This document shows, piece by piece, positions 18,867-28,581 of a stretch of DNA of 64,000 nucleotides. The notes below the pieces were generated by a model. The model was not told where the DNA came from. It was given only the letters and a program-made list of their open reading frames with translations, and made no database searches. The translations under genes were made by a program, and so were the position numbers. Origin of the DNA: Mesorhizobium kowhaii (GTDB lineage: Bacteria > Pseudomonadota > Alphaproteobacteria > Rhizobiales > Rhizobiaceae); contig NZ_MZXV01000072.1 of NCBI RefSeq assembly GCF_003253745.1, positions 28,387 through 92,386 of the forward strand, given 5' to 3'. Position 1 is the first letter of the stretch. Each line of letters starts with the position of its first letter.

Positions 18867-20200
18867 TTGCAGACCTCAATCCTGACAAAATATCGCGAGG
18901 CCCGCCTGCCTTGGTACACTATCTATCCGACTGTGCCGGAGGTCTCCGCGGCGGTCGGTGCCGACGCTTATGAGGGATGGCTCAGGGGCCTGCCGGCCGA
19001 CGATCCGGTGTCGCTCTATCTCCACGTTCCGTTCTGCCGGTCGATGTGCTGGTATTGCGGCTTCCCTACCACCATCACCCGCCGGGATGCGCCGATCCTG
19101 AATTATCTGGCGGTGCTACGTGACGAGATCCGTTTGGTCTCGGAGCAAGCGCCGCGGGCACTGCCCGTGAGCGACGTGCATTTCGGCGGCGGAACGCCGA
19201 CCCTCATCGGGCCAGCTGAGTTCCTCGCTCTGATGGACTTCCTGCGCGACCGCTTCGCGCTCAGGGAAACGGCTGCGGTTGCGGTCGAGATTGATCCATG
19301 CACCTTCACGGCCGAGATGGCCGAAGCCTTGGGAGCAGCCGGCGTGAACCGCGCAAGCCTCGGCGTGCAGAGCTTCGATCCCGTTGTTCAAAAAGCGGTC
19401 AACCGGGTGCAGAGTGAGACGCAAACGGCGACTGCCGTCGAAGGGCTGCGCCGGCATGGAGTAAGCCGCATCAATTTCGACCTGATCTTCGGTCTCCCGC
19501 ATCAGACGGTGCAGTCCTGCGTCCAGACCGCGACGGCGGCGGTCGCCATGCGCCCCAACCGGCTTGCGGTGTTCGGCTATTCGCACGTTCCGTCGCTCAT
19601 AAATAATCAGCGCCAAATCGAGGAGACAGCACTGCCGGACAGCGCTGCCCGCGCAGAACAGGCTGCGGCCGTGGCCGAGACGCTGGTTGCCGCCGGCTAC
19701 CGAGAGATCGGGCTCGACCATTTCGCCCTGCCGGACGATGAGCTTACACTGGCGCAGAAAACCGGTCGCCTGCGGCGCAACTCGCGGGGTTACTCGGCCG
19801 ACACCTGCAAAACCCTGATCGGTTTCGGCGCGTCGGCTATCGGCCGCGTCGGCGAAGGGTACGTCCAGAACGAGTTACACGGGATTCTTACACCCGGCAC
19901 ATCGCAGCTGGCCGTCTGGCGACGTCAAAGGGCTACCGTCTCACCGACGAAGACCGCGTGCGAGCCGCAATCATCGAGCGATTGATGTGCGATCTCGAGG
20001 CGGATGTGCCGGCAATCTGTGCCGCCTACGGATCTGACCCGATCCGTTTTCTCGATTCAGCTGAAGGCTTGGCGATGCTGGCCGAGGACGGGATAGTGGA
20101 CATCGAAAAGGGTTTCATTCGCGTGCGGCAGGAGCATCGCTTTGTGATTCGCGCTGTTGCTGCCGCATTCGATGCATTTCTCGACCGGGTTGCCCCGTAA
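18867..20200 (+). pseudogene. hemN: hemN, oxygen-independent coproporphyrinogen III oxidase, frameshifted
   Basis: Radical-SAM enzyme of haem synthesis that converts coproporphyrinogen III to protoporphyrinogen IX without oxygen. The start at 18867 gives YREARLPWYTIYPTVPEVS; the radical-SAM cluster motif CRSMCWYC follows at about residues 55-62, then FGGGTPTLI. Near 19888 the frame slips: the correct continuation (YTRHIAAGRLATSKGYRLTD, then ERLMCDLEADVPAICAAYG) is in the +1 frame and ends at 20200. Only the last quarter is affected. The lesion could be a true mutation or a sequencing error, since the rest of the gene is intact. Confidence 0.85.
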
Positions 20201-20279
20201 GCACAGCAAATCGGCAGGAGCGAAGGCCAAAGGGATTACCCTCGTCGCTAACGGCACGCTCCAGTAAGTCACAGCAAAA

Positions 20280-20562
20280 GCCTTGGGCAGCTTGGCGATG
20301 TTCTCGACGACCGTTCCGTGGCAGCGTGGTGGTCGCAATCCTTTCGAACGGGATCCTCCCGAAGAAACCGCCTTTCTGCAGCTCGATTCGGCAACAGGTG
20401 GCTGTCTTTATCGACATGCCGCGGCTGGCCAGTCTGCCTTTCCGTTTCCCTTCACTGGTGGTCATCTGTCAATCGCGCCCACGAAAAGGAATTCGCCGCT
20501 GACCAATGACGACGGCGGGTCGGATCGAGGCGATCTACGCGCGAACGTTTAGTGCCGATTGA
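20280..20562 (+). pseudogene. 3' remnant of a Fic gene
   Basis: The plus strand carries a decayed copy of the end of the Fic gene at 2928-4472. Matching pieces include ERDPPEETAFLQ (ERDLPEESAFLQ in the intact copy), GGHLS, and a DNA stretch around 20490-20562 (GGATCGAGGCGATCTACGCG is identical in both). The homology continues through the spacer into the riboswitch of thiC. Several indels. The rest of 20201-20744 holds no other gene. Confidence 0.7.
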
Positions 20563-20744
20563 AGGCGAGACCATCATAAGGATCGATCTTTAAGCCCCGA
20601 AGGTTTGGCGATCCCGGTATCCCTGCCCAGGTTTCCGGGGCGTGATTGTCGCCGACGCATGCGCGAGCTTTCTGCCCGGTGCCGCCGATCAACACCTCGG
20701 GCCGAAGTCGCTTGACAAAGTAGCGCCGGCCCATTCAATTCGAC

Positions 20745-20850
20745 GCATTCACCAGGGGAGTCCCGGCAAGGGGCTGAGATACTGCTGGCTTTCGCGGCGC
20801 AGTGATCCGTTGAACCTGATCCAGTTCATACTGGCGTAGGGACGGTGCAA
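20745..20850 (+). promoter_or_regulatory. TPP riboswitch (THI element) of thiC
   Basis: GGGGAGTCCCGGCAAGGGGC, then CTGAGAT, a variable stem (ACTGCTGGCTTTCGCGGCGC), then TTGAACCTGATCC, AGTTCATACTGGCGTAGGGA. This is the full THI-box order. It senses thiamine pyrophosphate and would shut the downstream thi operon when thiamine is plentiful, probably by hiding the ribosome-binding site before 20966. Confidence 0.93.
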
Positions 20851-20965
20851 GCGCTTTGCGGGAGTTTACGCCCGACGCCCTGTTTCCGAGCAGGTAGACC
20901 AAAGCGTCTTTTCATCCTTCCGCCACAGAACTGGGTCTCCAATGCATGAGCAAAGGAGCCTCAAG

Positions 20966-22801
20966 ATGAATGCCCTCACCCCCGCCGTCTCGACGGGACC
21001 GCTGCCCGCCTCACGCAAGATCCACAAGCCCGGAACCATCCACCCGCAGATCAGGGTGCCGATCCGCGAAATCTCCGTCCATCCGACGGCGGGCGAACCG
21101 CCTGTGACGGTCTACGATCCGTCCGGCCCCTATACCGACTCGACTGTCGAAACCAGCATCGAAAAAGGCCTCGCCCGGCTTCGCCATGAATGGATTACGG
21201 CGCGCGGCGATGTCGAAGCCTATGACGGCCGTCATGTCCGGCCGGAAGACAATGGATTCGCCGCTGGCGAGCGCCTGACACCGGAATTTCCCGTTCGCAA
21301 CCGACCGCTCAGGGCAAAGGCCGGCAAGGCGGTGACTCAGCTTGCCTATGCGCGCGCCGGCATCATTACTCCTGAGATGGAGTTCGTCGCCATCCGCGAG
21401 AACCTCGGCCGCGAGGCCCTGCGCGGCAAGCTGCAACGCGACGGCGAGGCCTTCGGCGCCGAGATCCCCGACTTCGTCACGCCGGAATTCGTGCGCGACG
21501 AAGTGGCGCGCGGGCGGGCAATCATTCCCGCCAACATCAACCACCCGGAGAGCGAACCGATGATCATCGGTCGCAATTTCCTGGTGAAGATCAATGCCAA
21601 TATCGGTAACTCGGCGGTCACCTCCTCGATGGCGGAAGAAGTCGAAAAAATGGTCTGGGCGATCCGCTGGGGCGCCGATACGGTGATGGATCTGTCGACC
21701 GGCCGCAACATCCACAACATCCGCGACTGGATCGTGCGCAATTCACCGGTGCCGATTGGCACAGTGCCGCTCTACCAGGCGCTCGAGAAGGTCGGCGGCA
21801 TAGCCGAGGACCTGACCTGGGAGGTGTACCGCGACACGCTGATCGAACAGGCCGAACAGGGCGTCGACTATTTCACCATCCACGCCGGCGTGCGGCTGCA
21901 CTACATCCCGCTGACCGTTAACCGGGTCACCGGTATCGTCTCCCGCGGCGGTTCGATCATGGCCAAATGGTGCCTGCACCATCATCGCGAAAGCTTCCTC
22001 TACGAGCATTTCGCGGAGATCTGCGACATCTGCCGCGCCTATGATGTGTCCTTCTCGCTCGGCGACGGCCTTCGTCCCGGCTCGATCGCCGATGCCAACG
22101 ATGCGGCGCAATTTGCCGAGCTGGAAACGCTCGGCGAGCTGACGCAGATCGCCTGGGCGAAGGATTGCCAGGTGATGGTCGAGGGGCCCGGCCACGTGCC
22201 GATGCACAAGATCAAGGAGAACATGGACAAGCAGCTTGCCGTGTGCGGCGAGGCGCCGTTCTATACGCTTGGACCGCTGACGACCGACATTGCGCCGGGC
22301 TATGATCACATCACCTCAGGCATCGGTGCGGCAATGATCGGCTGGTTCGGTACGGCCATGCTCTGCTATGTCACGCCCAAGGAGCATCTCGGCCTTCCTG
22401 ATCGCAACGACGTCAAGATCGGCGTGATCACCTACAAGATCGCCGCCCATGCGGCTGACCTGGCGAAGGGGCATCCGGCAGCGAAAGTCAGGGATGATGC
22501 CCTTTCCCGCGCGCGCTTCGAGTTCCGCTGGGAGGACCAGTTCAACCTGTCGCTCGATCCGGAAACCGCGCGGTCCTTCCACGACCAGACCTTGCCCAAG
22601 GAGGCGCACAAGCTGGCACATTTCTGCTCGATGTGCGGGCCGAAATTCTGCTCCATGCGTATCTCCCACGACATTCGCGCCGAGGCGCAGAAGGAGGGCA
22701 TGGCGGCGATGGCGGCGAAATACCGCGAGGGCGGCGATCTCTACATGCCAGCTGACGCGAGCGGCGTGCCGCTGACGGCAGAGGCGCCCGAACCGTCATG
22801 A
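20966..22801 (+). CDS. thiC: ThiC, phosphomethylpyrimidine synthase
   Basis: Radical-SAM enzyme that turns aminoimidazole ribotide into HMP phosphate, the pyrimidine half of thiamine. The start at 20966 is favoured over the upstream in-frame ATG at 20942 because AAAGGAGCC lies just before it. Landmarks: IPANINHPESEPMIIG, GNSAVTSSMAEEVEKM, DLSTGRNIHNIRDWI, VEGPGHVPMHKI, and the C-terminal Fe-S motif CSMCGPKFC (CxxCxxxxC) near residue 565. Full length (611 aa). The stop overlaps the thiO start (ATGA). First gene of a six-gene operon under the TPP riboswitch. Confidence 0.97.
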   Translation: MNALTPAVSTGPLPASRKIHKPGTIHPQIRVPIREISVHPTAGEPPVTVYDPSGPYTDSTVETSIEKGLARLRHEWITARGDVEAYDGRHVRPEDNGFAAGERLTPEFPVRNRPLRAKAGKAVTQLAYARAGIITPEMEFVAIRENLGREALRGKLQRDGEAFGAEIPDFVTPEFVRDEVARGRAIIPANINHPESEPMIIGRNFLVKINANIGNSAVTSSMAEEVEKMVWAIRWGADTVMDLSTGRNIHNIRDWIVRNSPVPIGTVPLYQALEKVGGIAEDLTWEVYRDTLIEQAEQGVDYFTIHAGVRLHYIPLTVNRVTGIVSRGGSIMAKWCLHHHRESFLYEHFAEICDICRAYDVSFSLGDGLRPGSIADANDAAQFAELETLGELTQIAWAKDCQVMVEGPGHVPMHKIKENMDKQLAVCGEAPFYTLGPLTTDIAPGYDHITSGIGAAMIGWFGTAMLCYVTPKEHLGLPDRNDVKIGVITYKIAAHAADLAKGHPAAKVRDDALSRARFEFRWEDQFNLSLDPETARSFHDQTLPKEAHKLAHFCSMCGPKFCSMRISHDIRAEAQKEGMAAMAAKYREGGDLYMPADASGVPLTAEAPEPS

Positions 22802-23799
22802 GGGTGCTGGTCAAAGGGGCCGGCGTCGCCGGCCTCACCGCAGCCTTCGAACTTGCCGCCCGCGGCGCGATGGTCACAGTCGCCGAGATCCGGCACGGCC
22901 TTGGTGGCAATGCGTCGTGGTTCGCCGGCGGCATGCTGGCGCCATGGTGCGAGCGTGAAAGCGCCGAGCAGCCGGTGCTGGATCTCGGACGCGACGCCGC
23001 CGACTGGTGGGATGCGGTACTGCCGGGCCAGGTGACACGGGCCGGAACACTGGTCATGGCTATGCCGCGTGACACTGGTGAGCTTGACCGGTTCGCCAGC
23101 CGCACGTCAGGGCATCGGCGTGTCGATGAAGATGAAATTGCGATCCTGGAGCCCGACCTCGCCGGTCGCTTCCGGCGCGGGTTGCTGTTTCCCGACGAGG
23201 CTCATCTCGACCCGCGCCGGGCGATGGCAGCACTTCATGACAGGCTCGCGGCCATGGGTGTCGAGTTCCGGTTCGGCGCCCACGCCCGGCAGGGTGCCGG
23301 TTTCGATCGCCGGATCGACTGCACGGCCATGGCCGCCGTCGATGACAGGCTGCGCGGCATTCGCGGCGAAATGCTGATCCTGCGCACGCCTGACATCTCG
23401 CTGTCGCGCCCGGTCAGGCTGCTGCATCCGCGCTTCCCGCTTTATGCGGTACCGCGTGCCGACACGCAGTTCATGATCGGCGCGACGATGATTGAAAGCC
23501 AGTCCGCCGGTCCGGTCACGGCGCGTTCCATGATGGAGCTGCTGGGTGCCGCCTATGCCCTCCATCCGGCCTTTGGCGAGGCCGAGATCGTTGAAACCGG
23601 TGTCGGCGTTCGCCCGGCCTTTCCCGACAACCTGCCGCGCGTCGAAACGAGCGGAGACACCGTCGCGATCAATGGGCTCTATCGCCACGGTTTTCTCCTC
23701 GCCCCCGCCATGGCGCGCCAGGCTGCCGACCTGGTTTTCAATCAAGAAGGAACTAAGGAACTTGCTCATGAAACTGATGGTCAACGGCGAAGCGCATGA
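22798..23799 (+). CDS. thiO: ThiO, glycine oxidase
   Basis: FAD-dependent glycine oxidase that supplies iminoglycine for the thiazole ring in aerobic bacteria. N-terminal dinucleotide-binding motif KGAGVAGLTAAFELAARGA, then NASWFAGGMLAPWCE, and a DAO-fold C-terminus (GVGVRPAFPDNLPRVE, NGLYRHGFLLAPAMA). 333 aa. Translationally coupled to thiC by a 4-bp overlap, and it overlaps thiS by 32 bp. Confidence 0.93.
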   Translation: MRVLVKGAGVAGLTAAFELAARGAMVTVAEIRHGLGGNASWFAGGMLAPWCERESAEQPVLDLGRDAADWWDAVLPGQVTRAGTLVMAMPRDTGELDRFASRTSGHRRVDEDEIAILEPDLAGRFRRGLLFPDEAHLDPRRAMAALHDRLAAMGVEFRFGAHARQGAGFDRRIDCTAMAAVDDRLRGIRGEMLILRTPDISLSRPVRLLHPRFPLYAVPRADTQFMIGATMIESQSAGPVTARSMMELLGAAYALHPAFGEAEIVETGVGVRPAFPDNLPRVETSGDTVAINGLYRHGFLLAPAMARQAADLVFNQEGTKELAHETDGQRRSA

Positions 23800-23965
23800 G
23801 GTTGCCGCCACCACGCTGGCGGAGCTGCTTGCCGCGCTCGACTATGAGGGCGATTGGCTGGCAACGGCCGTCAACAACGATCTCGTGGACAAAGCCAACC
23901 GCGCGGAATTCCAGTTGAGCGACGGCGACCGGATCGAAATCCTCTCACCCATGCAGGGCGGTTAG
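23768..23965 (+). CDS. thiS: ThiS, sulfur-carrier protein
   Basis: A 65-residue ubiquitin-fold sulfur carrier; the ATG at 23768 gives MKLMVNGEAHEVAATTLAEL and the end is IEILSPMQGG with the essential Gly-Gly tail that becomes a thiocarboxylate. Lies between thiO and thiG, overlapping thiO by 32 bp. Adenylation partner ThiF is not in this operon and would have to come from elsewhere in the genome. Confidence 0.95.
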   Translation: MKLMVNGEAHEVAATTLAELLAALDYEGDWLATAVNNDLVDKANRAEFQLSDGDRIEILSPMQGG

Positions 23966-23968
23966 ACC

Positions 23969-24742
23969 ATGTTCGATCTCCTTGGAACGACGCTCCCTTC
24001 CCGCCTGCTTCTCGGTACCGCTCAATATCCTTCGCCGGCCATCCTTGCCGATGCAGTCAAGGCGTCGGGCACGTCGGTGGTGACCGTCTCTTTGCGCCGT
24101 GAAATGGCGGGCGGTAGGGCCGGCGAACAATTCTGGTCGTTGGTCCGCTCGCTCGGCGTCAGAATCCTGCCCAACACTGCTGGCTGTCACTCCGTCAAGG
24201 AAGCGGTCACGACCGCCAAAATGGCGCGCGAGGTCTTCGGCACCAACTGGATCAAGCTCGAAGTGATCGGCAACCACGATACGCTACAGCCGGACGTGTT
24301 CGGCCTGGTCGAAGCCGCCCGCATCCTGTGCGAGGACGGTTTTGCGGTATTTCCCTATACCACCGACGACCTTGTTGTCGCCGAGCGGCTGCTGGAGGCG
24401 GGCTGCAAGGTCCTGATGCCGTGGTGCGCACCGATCGGTTCCGCCCTCGGGCCGGTCAACATCATGGCACTGCGTTCGATGCGCGGACACTTCCCGGATG
24501 TCCCGCTGATTGTGGATGCGGGGCTCGGACGGCCGTCGCACGCGGCAACCGTTATGGAACTCGGCTTTGACGCCGTGCTCCTGAACACGGCGGTCGCCAG
24601 GGCGGCTGATCCGGTCGGCATGGCGCGTGCGTTCGGCAAGGCTGTCGAGGCCGGCCGTGAAGCTTACAGCTCGGGAATGCTCGAACCGCGCGACGTCGCT
24701 GTGCCATCGACGCCGACAATTGGCAGGGCCGTCTTTTCATGA
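23969..24742 (+). CDS. thiG: ThiG, thiazole synthase
   Basis: Builds the thiazole phosphate from deoxyxylulose phosphate, ThiS thiocarboxylate and iminoglycine. TIM-barrel protein of 257 aa: LLLGTAQYPSPAILADAVKA, PNTAGCHSVKEAVTTAKMAR, and NWIKLEVIGN holding the Schiff-base Lys, then VDAGLGRPSHAATVMELGFD. Starts 3 bp after thiS; overlaps thiE by 4 bp. Confidence 0.96.
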   Translation: MFDLLGTTLPSRLLLGTAQYPSPAILADAVKASGTSVVTVSLRREMAGGRAGEQFWSLVRSLGVRILPNTAGCHSVKEAVTTAKMAREVFGTNWIKLEVIGNHDTLQPDVFGLVEAARILCEDGFAVFPYTTDDLVVAERLLEAGCKVLMPWCAPIGSALGPVNIMALRSMRGHFPDVPLIVDAGLGRPSHAATVMELGFDAVLLNTAVARAADPVGMARAFGKAVEAGREAYSSGMLEPRDVAVPSTPTIGRAVFS

Positions 24743-25344
24743 AGCTCGATCCCTTCTACCTGATCGTCGACAGCGCTGCCTGGATCGAACGGCTGGTCCC
24801 ACTCGGCGTCAAGCTGGTTCAGCTTCGCATCAAGACCATGGATGAGGCCGGGTTGCGCGCGGAGATCCGCAAGGCAAAGGCCTTGTGCGCCCAGCACCGC
24901 TGCCAGCTCATCGTCAACGACCACTGGCGCCTGGCAATCGAGGAAGGCTGCGACTTCGTCCACCTTGGCCAGGAGGATTTGCAGACCGCCGATCGTTCGC
25001 GGATTCGGGTAGCCGGCGTGAGGCTCGGACTGAGCACGCATGATCATATCGAACTGGAAACGGCGATGGCCGCCGAGCCCGACTACATCGCGCTCGGCCC
25101 CATCTACCCGACCATCCTGAAGAAGATGAAATGGGCCCCGCAAGGCGTCGAACGGATCAACGAGTGGAAGCGTCGGGTAGCACCGGTTCCTCTGGTCGCC
25201 ATTGGTGGCCTCAACCCGGACAGGCTCGACGGCGCCTTTGCGGCCGGTGCGGACAGCGCGGCGGTGGTCACCGACATCACATTGAATGCCGATCCCCAAG
25301 CGCGCACGAGAGAATGGATCAAAAAGACAGACCGATGGCGCTGA
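24739..25344 (+). CDS. thiE: ThiE, thiamine phosphate synthase
   Basis: Joins HMP-PP with thiazole phosphate. 201-aa TIM barrel with VQLRIKTMDEAGLRAEIRKA, NDHWRLAIEEGCDFVHLGQE, LGLSTHDHIELETA, ALGPIYPTILKKMKW and VAIGGL, all standard positions. Four-bp overlap with thiG and 10-bp overlap with thiD. Confidence 0.95.
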   Translation: MKLDPFYLIVDSAAWIERLVPLGVKLVQLRIKTMDEAGLRAEIRKAKALCAQHRCQLIVNDHWRLAIEEGCDFVHLGQEDLQTADRSRIRVAGVRLGLSTHDHIELETAMAAEPDYIALGPIYPTILKKMKWAPQGVERINEWKRRVAPVPLVAIGGLNPDRLDGAFAAGADSAAVVTDITLNADPQARTREWIKKTDRWR

Positions 25345-26096
25345 GGCGAGACCCTTATGTGCTTGTCGTCGGTGGCTCGGACTCCAGCGGGGGTGCCGGA
25401 ATTGCGCGCGATATCGAGACGATCGCTTCCATAGGCGTGCGAACCTGCCTAGCTGTCACCGCGCTAACGGTGCAGACGCACGAAGCCGTCATGGAAATCC
25501 ATCATTCGCAACCCAGTCTGGTGGCCGATCAGATGCGCGCCGCGCTGCAGGCCAACGAGGTGGCGGCCATCAAGATCGGCATGCTCGCAACTGCCGAGAT
25601 CATCGTTGCCGTTGCCGGCGTGCTGCGCGAAAATCCGCAGGTGCCGGCAATCCTCGACCCCGTGCTCGCCTCGACCTCAGGCCGGGCGCTGCTGGAAGCA
25701 GGTGCCATCGCCGTCATGAAGCGCAATCTGATGCCGCTTTGCCGTCTCGTCACGCCCAACCTGGTCGAGTTGGCGCTCTTGGTTGGCTCGGAACTGGCAG
25801 TGGATGAAGACAGCGCGAAGTGGCAAGGCCAGGAATTGCTGAACACCGGAGCGCAGGCCCTGCTGATCAAGGGCGGCCATGCATCGGGACCTCGATCAAC
25901 CGATATTCTGTTGCGCTCCGATCACGAACCAGTCCGCTTCGACACACCGCGTCTGGCTACGTCGATCCGCGGGACGGGATGCATGCTGGCCAGTGCGATT
26001 GCGGCGCATATGGCGAAAGCGAGCTCACTCGAAGACAGCGTGCGCGAAGGCAAGCTGTTTGTTTTCGAGACGCTGAAGGAGAATGCGGCCGCGTGA
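25335..26096 (+). CDS. thiD: ThiD, HMP/HMP-P kinase
   Basis: Ribokinase-fold kinase that phosphorylates HMP twice. The ATG at 25335 gives PYVLVVGGSDSSGGAGIARD; also TVQTHEAV, KIGMLATAEI, ILDPVLASTSG and the GTGCMLASAIAAH catalytic loop. 253 aa. Overlaps thiE by 10 bp, last gene of the thi operon. Confidence 0.95.
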   Translation: MALRRDPYVLVVGGSDSSGGAGIARDIETIASIGVRTCLAVTALTVQTHEAVMEIHHSQPSLVADQMRAALQANEVAAIKIGMLATAEIIVAVAGVLRENPQVPAILDPVLASTSGRALLEAGAIAVMKRNLMPLCRLVTPNLVELALLVGSELAVDEDSAKWQGQELLNTGAQALLIKGGHASGPRSTDILLRSDHEPVRFDTPRLATSIRGTGCMLASAIAAHMAKASSLEDSVREGKLFVFETLKENAAA

Positions 26097-26806
26097 CAGC
26101 GACCGCTTCATGTGCGCCACTTTGCGGTCCGTTTGGTCATACCGCCAGTATAGACTCCAAGCGCTGACACTCATGGACGGCCTTCGGACGGGGTTCCTTG
26201 CGTCGACGACCTCTCGTCACTGAAGGTTGAACTCTCGTCCGCAGGAGGGATCGCGAAGGTTCATGCGCGCTGTAACAAGCGAGATCCACGTCCGACCAAA
26301 ATTGTCGAAGCCGGTCCGATGCGAGCCGGTGGTCGCCGCGATCAGATGGCCGGTATATTAAGCGCTTGTCGATTTGGCCGCCGTCTTACCGCTGCTCGCC
26401 ACCTGATCAACACCTCGCCATTCGCGTGCAGCGTTGCAACAGATCCTTCAAAGAAATTCATAGACTCTTAGCAACTCAAAACCGCTGTGAATGTTACTCT
26501 CATCGCAACATCTGAGGTTAGCGGGTCAAAACCGAGGTGACGCGACCACCGAACAGCATTCAATCTCTGTTTAGCGGCAATGGCAAGAATATCATCTCTC
26601 ATCTTGGTCGTTCGAACACCGCCACCGTCTTCTCAAGACAAGTACATGCTTGCAAAACAGGCGTGTTCCCTCGCGACCAGCGATTGTCTGGGCATTTGGA
26701 GGCAAAAACAAGATTTTTTCGAAAGCTGTAGCATCGACGGAGAACGCCAAGTGACAAAGTCAGTAGGACGAGCGCCCAATTTTTCCATATGGCTTGATGC
26801 TGACCA
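26097..26806. other. Intergenic region, no gene found
   Basis: About 700 bp between thiD and the ArsR remnant. I see no protein-like frame, no clear terminator and no convincing sigma-54 pair. The last 70 bp are A/T-richer and probably hold the promoter for the arsR-glyA-metK block. Confidence 0.4.
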
Positions 26807-27180
26807 ATGATGACACTGGTCAGTCGCCTACGCACGGCAGCGCATCTTGATCGCCTTCGGATCCTGGGCCTTTGCGCCCATGCGGACCTAACTGTCTGCC
26901 AGCTAGCGGAGATTCTGGGTCTGCGTCGCGAGCAGGTTGTGCGACACGTCCGGCTGCTCGTCAGAGCCGACCTTCTTTGGTGCAACGAACAACTCCGTGG
27001 TCTTCGTACCATCTCAAAGCAGGAGGCAAGGACGGCGGTCTGGTTCAATTGTTGGTCGATCTCCTGCCCCACGGCGATGGCTATCATAAACGAGACCTAC
27101 AACGGCTCGAAGCGACACAAGACGCGCGGTCGAAGGGGACCGCCTGCTTGCTCGTGAACAGATCAATCCAGTTGGAGCGC
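26807..27180 (+). pseudogene. ArsR-family regulator, frameshifted
   Basis: The N-terminal frame from 26807 has a good ArsR winged helix (LDRLRILGLCAHADLTVCQL, AEILGLRREQVVRHVRLLVR). Near 27000 the rest of the protein moves to the next frame (SSYHLKAGGKDGGLVQLLVD, LLPHGDG, RDLQRLEATQDARSKG). That C-terminal frame has no stop and stays open straight into glyA. The wing appears shortened as well as shifted. Intact relatives repress methionine/SAM-cycle genes in alpha-proteobacteria, which fits the neighbours. Confidence 0.6.
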
Positions 27181-27189
27181 GAGACTACA

Positions 27190-28554
27190 ATGGACAACTC
27201 CTCCGACCGCGCGATCGTGCTGCGCGACACCCCCGGACGGTCTACCTTGGCCGCGGTCGATTACCGCGTTCACGAACTGCTTCTAAGACAGGAGCAGCAG
27301 GAGCGGACGACGCTCAAACTAATCGCTTCTGAGAACTTTGCCTCCTCGGCAGTGCTGGAAGCGACCGGCTCGATTTTTACGAACAAGTACGCCGAGGGGT
27401 ACCCCGGTGCGCGCTACTACGCGGGAAACGAGATCGTCGATGAACTTGAGAACCTCGCCATTGAGCGCTTGAAATCATTATTTGGCAGCGAACACGCCAA
27501 CGTCCAGCCTTATTCCGGCTCGCCGGCCAATCAGGCTGTCTATCGCGCGCTTTTGAGCCCGGGAGACAAGGTGATGGGCTTGTCCCTCCCGGGTGGGGGT
27601 CATCTGACACATGGATGGACCGTCAACTTCTCAGGCACTGATTACAAACGCATCCCCTATGGGCTGCACGAAAAGACGCAGCAGATTGACTATCACCGCT
27701 TGCGCGAGACGGCCAAGCGGGAACGGCCGAAACTTGTTTGGGTCGGCGGAACTGCTTATCCCCGCGTTTTTGACTATGCGGCAATGGCGGAAATCGCTTC
27801 GGAGGTGAACTCCTATCTCGTGGCCGACATCGCGCACATAAGCGGCCTCATTGTCGCGGGAGCGCACCCGAACCCCGTCGGCCATTGCGACGTCGTCAGC
27901 AGCACGTCTCACAAGTCAATCCGCGGTCCCCGCGGGGGCTTCATTTTGTCAAGGAATGAAGATCGCTATCAGGAGCTCTATCATCCGAAAAGCAAACACA
28001 ATCTGGCCAAACGTATAGACCGTGCGGTGTTCCCTCTCCTGCAGGGCGGACCGCATATGAATATCATCGCCGCTCTAGCTGTCACTTTGCAGGAAGCCGC
28101 GAATCCGTCCTTCCGGACCTACGGTAAGCAGATCGTCAAGAATGCCAAGGCGCTGGCTCAGGCGCTCCTGGAGAGAGGGTATGATCTGGTCACCGGTGGG
28201 ACTGACAATCACATGCTGATCCTTGATCTGCGCGATCGGCCACTGTCTGGCAAAGCCTATGCCGAGCGATTGGCAAAGGCCGGCATTATTGCGAATTTTA
28301 ACATGGTGCCGGGCGACCCGCGCCATCCGGCGGTCACAAGCGGAATTCGCCTGGGGTCGCCAGCAGTGACGTCAATGGGCATGCGCGAGGCGGAAATGGC
28401 GCAGATTTCCGCCTTCATCGACCTGGTCTGCCGCCAGCCCAATGATCCGGATGTCCATGCCCGCGTGCGAAGAGACGTTGCCGACTTCTGCGCTGCGTTC
28501 GAGGTCCCTGGCATCACCAACAGGAAGCCGGGCAAATCGAAGGTCGCCACCTAA
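27190..28554 (+). CDS. glyA: Serine hydroxymethyltransferase
   Basis: PLP enzyme that moves the serine beta-carbon to tetrahydrofolate, giving glycine and methylene-THF. Start at ATG 27190. Landmarks: LKLIASENFASSAVLEATGS, NKYAEGYPGARYYAGNE, and the PLP Lys in STSHKSIRGPRGG. 454 aa, somewhat longer than housekeeping GlyA (about 430) because of the N-terminal 25 residues. The usual TTTTHKTLRGP sequence is altered to STSHKSIRGP, suggesting a specialised second copy. First intact gene of a block with metK and an adenosine kinase. Confidence 0.93.
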   Translation: MDNSSDRAIVLRDTPGRSTLAAVDYRVHELLLRQEQQERTTLKLIASENFASSAVLEATGSIFTNKYAEGYPGARYYAGNEIVDELENLAIERLKSLFGSEHANVQPYSGSPANQAVYRALLSPGDKVMGLSLPGGGHLTHGWTVNFSGTDYKRIPYGLHEKTQQIDYHRLRETAKRERPKLVWVGGTAYPRVFDYAAMAEIASEVNSYLVADIAHISGLIVAGAHPNPVGHCDVVSSTSHKSIRGPRGGFILSRNEDRYQELYHPKSKHNLAKRIDRAVFPLLQGGPHMNIIAALAVTLQEAANPSFRTYGKQIVKNAKALAQALLERGYDLVTGGTDNHMLILDLRDRPLSGKAYAERLAKAGIIANFNMVPGDPRHPAVTSGIRLGSPAVTSMGMREAEMAQISAFIDLVCRQPNDPDVHARVRRDVADFCAAFEVPGITNRKPGKSKVAT

Positions 28555-28581
28555 CTGCAACATCTGAAACGAGGACATTCA

